DNA of 64,000 nt, from NCBI RefSeq assembly GCF_001905795.1, contig NZ_LIXJ01000005.1, positions 124,001-188,000 on the forward strand, written 5' to 3'. Below are positions 41,750 through 50,111 of the stretch, piece by piece (position 1 is the first letter of the stretch; every line of letters begins with the position of its first letter). This stretch comes from Streptomyces sp. CB01580 (GTDB taxonomy: Bacteria > Actinomycetota > Actinomycetes > Streptomycetales > Streptomycetaceae). The position numbers and the translations under genes were made by a program. Below the pieces are notes generated by a model. It was given only the letters and a program-made list of their open reading frames with translations. It had not been told where the DNA came from and made no database searches.

Positions 41750-42082
41750 GTGACTGAACAAGGAAAGTTCACCCGTGCCCTCATTGGGCTGTCTGCTCTC
41801 GTCGTCGCCGTCTGCGCTGTCATCGTGACCGTGAAGGTGGTATCAGCCTCGCCGCAGCCGCATCTGCTGGATCAAGAAGCAGTTGAGCGGCAGGCGTCGG
41901 CAGAAGCACGAAGCGGGAAGACGACCAGGGACGGGGTGGCCTGCCCCGCTGCGATAGAGGCCAAGAAGGGCAACAAGTTCGAGTGCAAAGTTAAGGAGCT
42001 GAAGGAGTTCGGCAACTACCTGACCGTCCTAGGCGAGGTCACCGACGATCAGGGCGACTTGAGCATGACCCTGCGGGATTAA
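41750..42082 (+). CDS. DUF4333 domain membrane-anchored protein
   Basis: The 110-residue protein has an N-terminal membrane helix (LIGLSALVVAVCAVIVTVKV) and an outer domain with LLDQEAVERQ, DGVACPAAIEAKKGNKFECK and a final GEVTDDQGDLSMTLRD, the pattern of DUF4333 with its two cysteines (disulfide likely). Family function is unknown. GTG 41750 starts the conserved part. It lies between two mobile elements and has a lower GC content than its neighbours. Confidence 0.75.
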   Translation: MTEQGKFTRALIGLSALVVAVCAVIVTVKVVSASPQPHLLDQEAVERQASAEARSGKTTRDGVACPAAIEAKKGNKFECKVKELKEFGNYLTVLGEVTDDQGDLSMTLRD

Positions 42083-42158
42083 AGGACGCGGGGCAAACGA
42101 GTGCTGGGGCCAGGGCCGCCGCGCTGTCGCCGAAGGCGTCCCTAGCACTCATTGAGTC

Positions 42159-42290
42159 GTGATGGAATCCCCTGACCTCACCGCAGCTGCGTGGCGCAAG
42201 AGCAGCTACAGCGACGGTAACGGCGGCGCCTGTGTCGAGGTCGCCGACGGTTACACCGGCATGCTCAGAGCCCTCTACGCGGGCGGCTGA
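42159..42290 (+). pseudogene. DUF397 gene, truncated by MITE/IS insertion
   Basis: From GTG 42159 (or ATG 42162) the frame gives ESPDLTAAAWRKSSYSDGNG, GACVEVADGYTGM and then departs into LRALYAGG and a stop. The W-x-K-S-S-Y-S-x-G-x-G-G-x-C-V-E-V-A opening is diagnostic of DUF397 proteins, partners of XRE-type regulators in Streptomyces. The C-terminal third is missing; the break abuts CTAAG and IS1380 copy 2. Confidence 0.8.
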
Positions 42291-42295
42291 CTAAG

Positions 42296-43975
42296 CCTCG
42301 ATCCGCCGAGCAATAGCCGGTCCAAGGCTTGGGCATGAATATGCGGATGCCCTCTGGGCTGGGACGATGGGACTTCCTACGGTTCCACATCCACAGAGCA
42401 AGAGAACACCCGCGAGATGCAATCTTCCCATGCCGTTTCGGCGGTGTCCGCCGCGTTCGATGACGCCAACCTGGTTGCGTATGCCGGGCTGGTCCCGATG
42501 ATGCGGCTGGCCGAGCGGTGCGGGCTTGCCCAGCTGACCGTGGAAAAGGTGAGGCTGAGCGGGGTGGGGAACGGTGCGGGTGCGGCAGCGGACGCCAAGG
42601 TCACCAGCATCGTCGCCGGGATGGCCCTGGGCGCGGACAGCATCGACGACCTGGACGTCCTGCGCCACGGCGCGATGCCGACCCTGTTCGGCGGGATCCG
42701 CGCCCCGTCCACGCTCGGCACGTTCCTGCGCGCGTTCACCCATGGTCATGCGCTCCAGCTCCACGCTGTGCACCGACGGTTCCTCGGCGAACTGGCCGTA
42801 CACGCCCCGCTGCTGCCCGGTGCGGGGCAAATGGCGTTCATCGACGTCGACTCCACCCACAAACGGGTCTACGGCCGCACCAAACAGGGCGCCGAGTACG
42901 GCCGGTTCAAGGGCATCCGCACCCTGCACCCCCTGCTCGCCACGATCTGCACCCCGCACTCCCGGCCGGTAATCGCCACCGTGCGGTTGCGCCGCGGCAA
43001 AGCGGCCGACTCCCGTGGCGCCCCGAAACTGGTCAGCGAGGCCCTGGCCACCGCCCGCGAGGCCGGCTGCACCGGCACCCGCATCCTGCGAGCGGACTCC
43101 CAGTTCTACAGCGCCGGTGTGATTGCCGCCTGCCGCCGGGCCGGCGCCCACTTCTCCCTCACCACCGGCCTGAACCCCTCCATCAAACGGGCCATCCACA
43201 GCATCCCCGACACCGCGTGGCAGCAGATCACCTACCCGACCGCGGTGCCGGACCCCGAGACCGGCGAACTCGTCTCGGACGCCGAAGTCGCCGAGATCCC
43301 CGCATACACGGCGTTCGCCAGCCGGAAGAAAACGGAGCGGGTCACGGCCCGGCTGATCGTGCGCCGGGTCCGTGACCTGGCCAAACCCGCGGTCGTCGGA
43401 GAGCAGGGCGAGTTGTTCCCGGTCTGGCGCCACCACCCGTTCTTCACCGACAACCCCGCCGAAACCCTCCAAGCCGAGCGGGAACACCGTCACCACGCCG
43501 TCGTCGAGCAGGTCATCGCGGACAGCAAAGCCTCCGCCCTGGCCCACCTGCCGTCGAGGAAGTTCAACGCCAACGCCGCCTGGCTCACCTTGTGGGCGAT
43601 GGCCTACAACCTGCTGCGGGCCGCCGGGGCACTGACCTCCGCCTTCCACTCCAAGGCCACCACCGCCACCCTCCGCGCCCACCTGATCCAGGTCCCGGCC
43701 CGGATCGCCCACTCCGCACGGCGTATCACACTGCACCTACCGCACAACTGACCCTGGCGAGACGCGTGGACACGGCTGTTCGACACCGTTCACCGCCCAC
43801 CCGAACCGGCCTGACCGCCTCTGCCCGACCCGCCCCGCCAGGGCCCAACCGGAACCGAACCTGTGGAAAAGCTGGGCAGACCAGCGGATACCGCTTGTCC
43901 ACACCCGGCCGACAGTCCAGAACCCGCCCCGCAAGCCCTCGACGACCACTTCAAAAACACGTCGGCGGATTGAGG
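42296..43975 (+). mobile_element. IS1380-family element, copy 2
   Basis: 1680 bp with terminal repeats CCTCGATCCGCCGA (left) and CCTCAATCCGCCGA (right, reverse complement), flanked on both sides by CTAAG (42291-42295 and 43976-43980). It contains a full transposase. The right CTAAG is also the first bases of a type B MITE. Confidence 0.88.
42417..43751 (+). CDS. IS1380 family transposase
   Basis: The 444-residue transposase follows the IS1380 pattern: N-terminal segment SSHAVSAVSAAFDDANLVAY, first catalytic Asp in MAFIDVDSTHKRVYG, second Asp in ILRADSQFYSAG and the C-terminal acidic residue in HHAVVEQVIADSKASALAHL. It stops at HNW where copy 1 continues for 20 residues; TGA replaces TGG there, so the C-terminus is slightly shortened but all catalytic regions are present. 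It may be the functional source for other copies. Confidence 0.92.
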   Translation: MQSSHAVSAVSAAFDDANLVAYAGLVPMMRLAERCGLAQLTVEKVRLSGVGNGAGAAADAKVTSIVAGMALGADSIDDLDVLRHGAMPTLFGGIRAPSTLGTFLRAFTHGHALQLHAVHRRFLGELAVHAPLLPGAGQMAFIDVDSTHKRVYGRTKQGAEYGRFKGIRTLHPLLATICTPHSRPVIATVRLRRGKAADSRGAPKLVSEALATAREAGCTGTRILRADSQFYSAGVIAACRRAGAHFSLTTGLNPSIKRAIHSIPDTAWQQITYPTAVPDPETGELVSDAEVAEIPAYTAFASRKKTERVTARLIVRRVRDLAKPAVVGEQGELFPVWRHHPFFTDNPAETLQAEREHRHHAVVEQVIADSKASALAHLPSRKFNANAAWLTLWAMAYNLLRAAGALTSAFHSKATTATLRAHLIQVPARIAHSARRITLHLPHN

Positions 43976-43976
43976 C

Positions 43977-44142
43977 TAAGGGCTGTCCCGTAATCCGTGG
44001 TGGATCAGCGTGCGGCGTCGGATGTGGTGCATCGCAAGGCGGAGGGGCGCCCACATACTGGACGTATGTGGGCGTTCCGACAACGCGGCGAGGCGCCGCA
44101 GCTGTCGTCGCGCGCCCGCCAGGGAATACGGGACAGCCCTTA
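43977..44142. mobile_element. MITE, type B, intact copy 2
   Basis: 166 bp with TAAGGGCTGTCCCGTAATCC at the left and its partner (TACGGGACAGCCCTTA) at the right. The central stem is CGCCCACATAC / GTATGTGGGCG, perfect and different from copy 1 on both arms. It touches the right end of IS1380 copy 2. Confidence 0.85.
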
Positions 44143-44294
44143 GGAGCGTGGGTCGGTAAACAACTCCTGGAATGCCGCGCCTCGTGGTGAAGTGCGGTTG
44201 CCGATCCCTGCTCTTGAAAAGGCGTGGCTGCCGGGCAGTCGTGATGCGAAAATCAGTCCGCAACTTGATCCACATCCGCGTCCCGGAGGTCCGC

Positions 44295-44864
44295 ATGGAC
44301 ATCGCCTCGCTGCTGCCGTTGACCACGGCCCGGTTGTCGCTGCGTCTGTTCACTCCCGGCGACGCCGACGACCTGTACGCCTACCAGAGCCTGCCGAGCG
44401 TGGCGCGCTACTTGTACCGGCCGGCGCACACGCGTGAGCGCAGCGAGCAGGTTGCCGCCGAGCGCGCGGCGCAGACGGTCTGGCGCGCCGACGGGGACAA
44501 GCTGGCGCTCGCCGTCTGCCGACGCGATGAGCCCGGCGTCCTTGGCGAGGTGAGCCTCGCCCTGGCCGATGCCCGCGCCGCCCAGGCCGAGATCGGCTGG
44601 ACTCTCGACCCAGGTCACCAGGGGCACGGCTACGCGACCGAGGCGGCCGCGGCGCTGGCCGGGTTTGCCTTCGACACGCTGGGCGTGCACCGGCTCTACG
44701 CACGGCTGGATGTGGAGAACACCGGGTCTGTGCGGGTCTGTGAGCGCCTCGGGATGCGCCGGGAGGCACACCTGGTCGAGAACGACCTCGACGGGGATCG
44801 CTGGGGCAGCGAGTACATCTACGCGGCGCTGTCCGCGGATCTTGGCAGTCGATCAGGCGATTGA
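44295..44864 (+). CDS. GNAT family N-acetyltransferase (RimJ/RimL type)
   Basis: The 189-residue protein shows the RimJ/RimL-like GNAT pattern: TARLSLRLFTPGDADDLYAY, the substrate-strand EIGWTLDPGHQGHGYATEAA with the acetyl-CoA pyrophosphate loop, LGVHRLYARLDVENTGSVRV and CERLGMRREAHLVENDLDGD. Such enzymes acetylate protein N-termini, amino acids or drugs; the substrate is unknown. ATG 44295 has GGAGG five bases upstream. It follows the mobile island. Confidence 0.9.
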   Translation: MDIASLLPLTTARLSLRLFTPGDADDLYAYQSLPSVARYLYRPAHTRERSEQVAAERAAQTVWRADGDKLALAVCRRDEPGVLGEVSLALADARAAQAEIGWTLDPGHQGHGYATEAAAALAGFAFDTLGVHRLYARLDVENTGSVRVCERLGMRREAHLVENDLDGDRWGSEYIYAALSADLGSRSGD

Positions 44865-45143
44865 GCCCGACGCCGCCTCCTGTTCGTGATCTTCCATCTG
44901 GGAGAATCCTGGTATGTCTGGTGGGGATGGCCTGTTCGAGGTGGATCCGGTGGCGGTGGTGAAGCCGGAGATCGCGCCGAGTACTTCGACTGTCCCCAGC
45001 GCCCTGAGGGCGGGCAAGGGTACGCGGTCGACCCAGGCCATCATCGGGCGGAGTTGATCGCGGCTGCGGATCACCTTCAGCGTTCCTGCGTAGCAGTAGA
45101 AGAGCGTGAGCAGTCCGGCGACGATCCAGTAGGCGATGTTCGT
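44853..45143 (-). pseudogene. DoxX-like membrane protein, start codon lost and C-terminus truncated
   Basis: The minus strand encodes NIAYWIVAGLLTLFYCYAGT, LKVIRSRDQLRPMMAWVDRV and PLPALRALGTVEVLGAI, the first half of a DoxX-like protein. The codon before Asn-Ile-Ala is ACG where ATG is expected, with a stop just upstream. After EVLGAI the homology ends and the frame continues as unrelated sequence. It is clearly a dead gene. Confidence 0.7.
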
Positions 45144-45316
45144 CGTTCCCGTTCATGGGCCACCGGTTCGCCGGGCCCCGTCGATGGCGTCGGTTGGCAG
45201 GGAAGCCACTGGAGAAGGCCCGGTCCGTCGTCCGAGGGGGCCGGACGGGAGAGGCGGCAGCGCCACGGCCCCGCCGGTCGCAAGAAAGGGTGGCTGGGCC
45301 GTCCGTCCCATCGGCT

Positions 45317-45811
45317 TCAGGCGAGGTCGGTGGCGGGTTCGGTTGCGTAGCGGCTCATCGCATCGATGTTGGCCTGTCGCGTCAGCGGCCGGCCGCCGGT
45401 GAGCACCTCCTGGAGGTCTCGGAAGTACTGCACGTACAGGTCGGGGGTGAATGTGCTGAGCATGACGGCGGGCTGGTCGGTCAGGTTGGCGAAGGTGTGC
45501 GGGGTGCCTGGCGGAACCATCACGAGCGTGCCCGTGGTGGCGTCGTGATCCTCGTCCCCAACGGTGAACCGCACGGTGCCGGAGAGGACGTAGAAGCCCT
45601 CGTCGTGTTGGGCGTGGCGGTGCTGCGGCGGTCCCTGGGTGCGCGGGGCGAGGATGGACTCGGCGATCGCGAGGCGGTGCCCGGTGTGGCTGCCGTCCTC
45701 CAGGACGCGCATGCGCGTGGTGCCCAGAACGATCGTCTCGCCGTCGCCGGGACCCACCACCGATACGGCGGGGTCGGCCTGCGGCTCGCTGGTCTTCGCT
45801 TCTTCGGTCAT
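45317..45811 (-). CDS. Cupin domain protein
   Basis: A 164-residue single-domain cupin: motif 1 PPQHRHAQHDEGFYVLSGTV with the metal ligands His-His-Glu and motif 2 VMVPPGTPHTFANL with the last His. Cupins range from dioxygenases and isomerases to small-molecule sensors. ATG 45811 has only GGTGA upstream; a GTG two codons earlier is possible. Divergent from a LysR regulator with a T-N11-A box between, so it is very likely the regulator's target. Confidence 0.88.
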   Translation of the reverse strand: MTEEAKTSEPQADPAVSVVGPGDGETIVLGTTRMRVLEDGSHTGHRLAIAESILAPRTQGPPQHRHAQHDEGFYVLSGTVRFTVGDEDHDATTGTLVMVPPGTPHTFANLTDQPAVMLSTFTPDLYVQYFRDLQEVLTGGRPLTRQANIDAMSRYATEPATDLA

Positions 45812-45866
45812 GCTCACCAGTGCACCGCCGGGGCCCTGCCGGTGTCCAAGACCCATCCCGCAGCGG

Positions 45867-45885
45867 CGATACCTCGTGGATATCG
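45867..45885. promoter_or_regulatory. LysR-type T-N11-A box
   Basis: CGATA-N9-TATCG is a perfect inverted repeat containing T(45870)-N11-A(45882), the LysR recognition form, in the 81-bp divergent region between cupin and LysR genes and only 7 bp before the LysR start. Confidence 0.6.
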
Positions 45886-45892
45886 TTGCAGC

Positions 45893-46744
45893 GTGGAGCT
45901 ACGGACTTTGCGCTACTTCGTGGCGGTCGCCGAGGAACTCCACTTCGGCCGGGCCGCCACCCGACTGCACATGAGTCAGCCGCCGCTGAGCCGGGCGATC
46001 AAGCAGTTGGAGGCCGACGTCGGGGCCCTGCTCTTCGCCCGCTCGCCCGTGGGCGTCACGCTCACTCCGGTGGGCAGGGTGCTGCTCGACGAGGCGCGGG
46101 CCCTGCTCGACCATGCCGACCGCGTCCGTGCACGCGTGAGTGCGGCGGCCGGCGTCGCGACCCTCACCGTCGGCATCCTGGGCGACGGCACCGACCCGGG
46201 CGTATCCAGGCTGGCCGCCGCCTACCGACGACGCCACCCCGGCATCGACATCCGCATCCGCGACACCGATCTGACCGACCCGACGTGCGGGCTGCGCGCC
46301 GGACTGGTCGACGTCGCCCTCACCCGGGCGCCGTTCGACGAGACGACCCTGACGATGCGTGCGCTGCGAACCGATCCGGTCGGCGTGGTCCTGCGCGCCG
46401 ACGATCCGCCGGCCCGCTGCGACCGGCTGCGGCTGGCTGAGCTGAGCGACCGCCGCTGGTTCCAGTTCCCGCAGGGCACCGACCCCATCTGGCAGTCGTA
46501 CTGGAACGGCGGCAGGCCGCGCGAGGGCCCCGTGGTGCGCGCAGTCCAGGAATGCCTGCAGGCCGTGCTGTGGAACGGCACGGTCGGCCTGGCCCCGCTC
46601 GGAAACGAACTGCCCGCGGAGCTGGCCGTGGTACCGCTGACCGACATGGCGCCGAGCCGAGTGGTGGCGGTGTGGAACGAAGGTGACACCAACCCCTTGA
46701 TCCGATCCTTCATCGAGATCGCGACAGCCGCGTACCGCAACTGA
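45893..46744 (+). CDS. LysR family transcriptional regulator
   Basis: The 283-residue regulator begins at GTG 45893 with the LysR winged helix-turn-helix: LRTLRYFVAVAEELHFGRAA, TRLHMSQPPLSRAIKQLEAD, followed by the linker helix and a substrate-binding domain (VATLTVGILGDGTDPGVSRL, WFQFPQGTDPIWQSYW). It is divergent from the cupin gene and probably both represses itself and activates the cupin. The co-inducer is unknown. No ribosome site is seen, consistent with a very short leader. Confidence 0.93.
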   Translation: MELRTLRYFVAVAEELHFGRAATRLHMSQPPLSRAIKQLEADVGALLFARSPVGVTLTPVGRVLLDEARALLDHADRVRARVSAAAGVATLTVGILGDGTDPGVSRLAAAYRRRHPGIDIRIRDTDLTDPTCGLRAGLVDVALTRAPFDETTLTMRALRTDPVGVVLRADDPPARCDRLRLAELSDRRWFQFPQGTDPIWQSYWNGGRPREGPVVRAVQECLQAVLWNGTVGLAPLGNELPAELAVVPLTDMAPSRVVAVWNEGDTNPLIRSFIEIATAAYRN

Positions 46745-47368
46745 GCGCTGCAACTGGTGCTGCCGCATCCCGTGAACAATTCGAACGCTGCGACCCTCGG
46801 CACTGCCCCCCGAAGTAGCGGACATCCGCTGCCCTTCTCGCGTACAGAACCAGGCCGTCGGCTCCGCGCGAGCGGAGGTGTCCCGGTGTCGGTGCAGGAT
46901 CGCACTCCACGTGGTGGGTCATCGGAAAGACGTCACGGGGATCGACATTCAGAGAACCTGCAGGTCAGACGCGGTGTGGCCGCTCCCGAGGAGCGGCCTG
47001 CACATACCCGGAGCGTCAAACGAGCGTCACGGCCGAGACGGCTCGGCCCTGCTCGACGCGTGTCGATGGCAGTCCCGCACACTGCCAGAAGCAAGGGCGT
47101 GGGATTGTGCGGAATCACCGGCCGGTGCTCGCCCCGGGCGCCGGCCACCGTCGAAGCGTGCCCGCACTGCGGGGTCGTCGAGCAGTCGGCACGGGTGACC
47201 GTCGGTGCGTACAGATGTGGCCTCGGGACACAGTGGCTCGCCGCAGGTACGGGACATGGGGCTGCGTCCGGCCGGGAGCGGTTCGGGGACACGCTCGACG
47301 CACTGCCCGCCCCGCCGGACCCGGGGCTCCGATTGACGGCACGGCCGGGGCGGTGTGACGATGCGCCG
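46745..47368. other. 624-bp gap between LysR and PucR genes
   Basis: No gene could be supported. One frame near 47150-47250 contains ACPHCGVVEQSARVTVGAYR with CGLG later, a zinc-ribbon-like trace that is probably a decayed small gene. CCGCTCC-CGAG-GGAGCGG (about 46979-46996) is a short hairpin. The PucR promoter must lie near 47280-47360. Confidence 0.4.
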
Positions 47369-48553
47369 ATGTCGGACCTGCACGCCCGGATGGCCGCCCG
47401 GGTCGGTGACCTCACGGCCGTCGTGGTCGCGCGCTGCGCGGCGGAGGCGCCGTTCTACGGGGCGCTGCCCCGCGCCACCCTCCAGGGCGAGGTGGCGCGG
47501 TCCATCGTGGCGGTGCACGCGCTGTTGCTCAGGGCACTGCGCGACGGCGGCGGCGAAGGTCCGATGGGGCCGGGCGATCTGACCCGGCTCATCGAGTGGT
47601 CGGCGCGCCGGGCCGAGGAGCGCGTCCCCCTGGAGGCGGTGATCGCCGCGTACCTGATCGGCGCCGAGGTGTGGTGGCAGACGCTGACCGAGGTCGCGGA
47701 GCCCGGTGAGCTGGCCGGAGCGGGCGGCAAACTGCTCGCCTGCCTGCACGCCGCGCTGCCCGCGGTCGTCCTCGCCCACCAGAACGCCCAGGAGGACCTC
47801 CACAGCGAGGACAAGCGCGTACGGCGGGCTCTGCTCGGCGCCCTGCTGGCAGGACGGCCGTACGAGGAACTGGCGGGCGTGGCGCGGGTGGCCGTGGTGG
47901 GTGAGCACGAGGTGGTCGCCTTCGCGTTCGAGTCCGACCCGCCGAGCAGATTGGTGCAGTCCTCGCTCGACGCCTTCACCGGGATCCCTGTGCTGATGGA
48001 CCACGTCGCTCGGATCGCCTTGTTGCCGGGCAGGTCCGACGTGCCGGGCCTGGTGGCCCGGCTGGAGAAGGACGTGGGGCAGCCCGTGCGCGCCGCCGCC
48101 GCCCGCTCCTCCGTACCGGCGGCCATCCCCTCGGCGGCGCAGGAGGCCGGCCGCGTGCTGGATCTCGTCCGGCGCCTGGGACGCCCGCCCGGGTGCTACC
48201 GCCTCGACGACGTGCTGCTGGAGCACCAGCTCGCGCGCCCTGGGGACGGCCTGGTGCGGCTGGCGGCCAAACTCGACCCCTTGGAGGAGCATCCGTACCT
48301 GCTCGAGACGCTGCGCGTGTTCGTGGAGCGGGGGCTCAACCGCCGCCAGACGGCGTTGGAGCTGTGCGTCCACCGCAACACCCTGGACTACCGGTTGCAG
48401 CGAGTGAGCGCGCTGACGGGCCTCGACCTCGCGGTTCCCGCGCAGGCGCGGCTGATCCAGGCGGCGCTCGTCGCCAGGGACCTGGCCGGGCCCGCGGATC
48501 ACCGCGGGGCCACCGGATGGCAGGGATCCGCAGGAGCAGCGGAAAGCGGATGA
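47369..48553 (+). CDS. PucR/CdaR-type helix-turn-helix regulator
   Basis: The 394-residue protein has an N-terminal sensor part (DLTAVVVARCAAEAPFYGAL; RLIEWSARRAEERVPLEAVI), a GGDEF-like middle and the diagnostic C-terminal PucR helix-turn-helix (LLETLRVFVERGLNRRQTAL, ELCVHRNTLDYRLQRVSALT). ATG 47369 opens the conserved part. Relatives regulate purine, polyol or lipid-related catabolism. Two esterase genes follow on the opposite strand, convergent at the first one; they may be its targets but this is a guess. Confidence 0.9.
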   Translation: MSDLHARMAARVGDLTAVVVARCAAEAPFYGALPRATLQGEVARSIVAVHALLLRALRDGGGEGPMGPGDLTRLIEWSARRAEERVPLEAVIAAYLIGAEVWWQTLTEVAEPGELAGAGGKLLACLHAALPAVVLAHQNAQEDLHSEDKRVRRALLGALLAGRPYEELAGVARVAVVGEHEVVAFAFESDPPSRLVQSSLDAFTGIPVLMDHVARIALLPGRSDVPGLVARLEKDVGQPVRAAAARSSVPAAIPSAAQEAGRVLDLVRRLGRPPGCYRLDDVLLEHQLARPGDGLVRLAAKLDPLEEHPYLLETLRVFVERGLNRRQTALELCVHRNTLDYRLQRVSALTGLDLAVPAQARLIQAALVARDLAGPADHRGATGWQGSAGAAESG

Positions 48554-48592
48554 ACCACGGCCGGCGTCGGCGAGCGCTCGGCCTGTTGTCTG

Positions 48593-49993
48593 TCAGAGCC
48601 AGGCGCCGAGTTCCTCGTGCCGGGGTGCGAGGACCGGGCCGGCGTCGGGGTGGTCGAAGACCATGACGGGCCGGTCCGCGTTCCAGCCGGACCAGCCCGG
48701 CTGTCCGGTAGTGGCGAAGGCGACCCAGGCCCGGTGCATGGCGTCGGCCAGTGGCTGGGGCGCGCCGGGCCCGGTCAGGTCCTCGGCGGCGCGCAGGTTG
48801 TCGAAGACGAAGCCGAGTTCCAGCGCATGGCACGCGCCGAGTCCCATCACGGGCGAGCGCCAGCAGAATTCGTAGACGAAGGTGCGGGCGGGCCGGGAGT
48901 CGGCGAGGCGGTTGAGCGGCCCCCGCAGCAGCAGGTCGGTGGCCATCTCTCCCAGGATCTCTCCGGGTTTGGCGTGCGGCCGGGTGGCTCGGTACAGGCG
49001 TGCCACGCGTTGCGGGACACGGATCTTCAGCAGTGCCAGCCGCAGGGTGAGCCGGCTGATCCGGTCCACGGTTCCGCCGGGTACGAACCACAGCCGGTAC
49101 TCCTCCCGGTTGCAGCCCAGCAGAAGGTCGGCCTCAGGAAGGGGCGGGGCGGCGGGCACCACGTCGTCGTCGACCACGATGTGGAAGCCGGGACCGCCGC
49201 CGATGGGGTCGGACCGGTCGACGACGGCGGCCTGCGCGTCCAGCAGCAGGTCTCGGTCCACCGCCGCGAACGCCTCGGCGGTGGCCGGGATCCGCAGTCT
49301 CCTCGCCATCGACCGTACGGTCTTCGCGCCCTCGCGGCGCGACACCGTGTGCGGCGGGCCGCTCTGCAGGATCGCCCGGTGGAACAGCCCGGCCGCGCCG
49401 GGGCTGGTCATGAGGGCCGCGACGCTGATCGCGCCGGCGGACTCCCCGCACACGGTGACGTTCGCCGGATCTCCGCCGAAGGCGGAGATGTTGTCGCGGA
49501 CCCAGGTCAGGGCTGCGATCTGGTCGAGGAGGCCCCGGTTGACGGGGGCGTCGGGGAAGACCCCGAACCCCTCGACGCCGAGCCGGTAGTTGACGGAGAC
49601 GAGGACCACCCCGTCGCGCGCGAAGGCGCCCCCGTCGTAGAGCGGCAGGTTCGCCGAGCCGTTGCGCAGGGAGCCCCCGTGGATCCAGACCATGACGGGC
49701 AGCCGGCCCTCGCCGACGGATGGGGTCCAGACGTTGAGGTTGAGACAGTCGTCCCCGGCGATGCTCGGATCGGGTATCAGCCGGTCGAGGGGCGGGCGGT
49801 AGGGGCGTTTGGGGGCGGTCGGCCCGTACTCCAGAGCGTCTCGTACCCCTTCCCAGGACTCGACCGGGGCGGGAGCGCGGAAGCGGTGGGCGCCGAAGGG
49901 CGGGGCGGCGTAGGGGATGCCGAGGAAGGTGGCGATCCCGTTGCGGAAACGGCCTCGGACCTTGCCCTGCCCGGTGGTCGCGATGAGGTCCAT
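48593..49993 (-). CDS. Type B carboxylesterase
   Basis: A 466-residue enzyme of the carboxylesterase/PnbA family: NGIATFLGIPYAAPPFGAHR, EDCLNLNVWTP-like block, oxyanion hole VMVWIHGGSLRNGSANLPLY, nucleophile Ser185 in VTVCGESAGAISVAAL, and the late CHALELGFVFDNL with the catalytic His. It hydrolyses carboxylic esters; the acid residue lies near LLLGCNREEYR. ATG 49993 has GAAGGA five bases upstream. The next gene upstream on the same strand is a secreted hydrolase 118 bp away. Confidence 0.93.
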   Translation of the reverse strand: MDLIATTGQGKVRGRFRNGIATFLGIPYAAPPFGAHRFRAPAPVESWEGVRDALEYGPTAPKRPYRPPLDRLIPDPSIAGDDCLNLNVWTPSVGEGRLPVMVWIHGGSLRNGSANLPLYDGGAFARDGVVLVSVNYRLGVEGFGVFPDAPVNRGLLDQIAALTWVRDNISAFGGDPANVTVCGESAGAISVAALMTSPGAAGLFHRAILQSGPPHTVSRREGAKTVRSMARRLRIPATAEAFAAVDRDLLLDAQAAVVDRSDPIGGGPGFHIVVDDDVVPAAPPLPEADLLLGCNREEYRLWFVPGGTVDRISRLTLRLALLKIRVPQRVARLYRATRPHAKPGEILGEMATDLLLRGPLNRLADSRPARTFVYEFCWRSPVMGLGACHALELGFVFDNLRAAEDLTGPGAPQPLADAMHRAWVAFATTGQPGWSGWNADRPVMVFDHPDAGPVLAPRHEELGAWL

Positions 49994-50111
49994 GGCGGTC
50001 CTTCCATGTGCGAACGGGGGCCGGCCGCCCCTGGTCGCGGGAGCATCAGGGGCGGGCGGCGTGGATCGGGGACGGCCGCCGGTCACGGCGGAAGGGATCT
50101 CCGGGAGCGGG

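Noticed and set aside
44350..45156. 268-codon minus-strand ORF over the GNAT gene
   Set aside because: Shadow frame with Arg-rich composition; the real minus-strand trace there is the DoxX relic in another frame.
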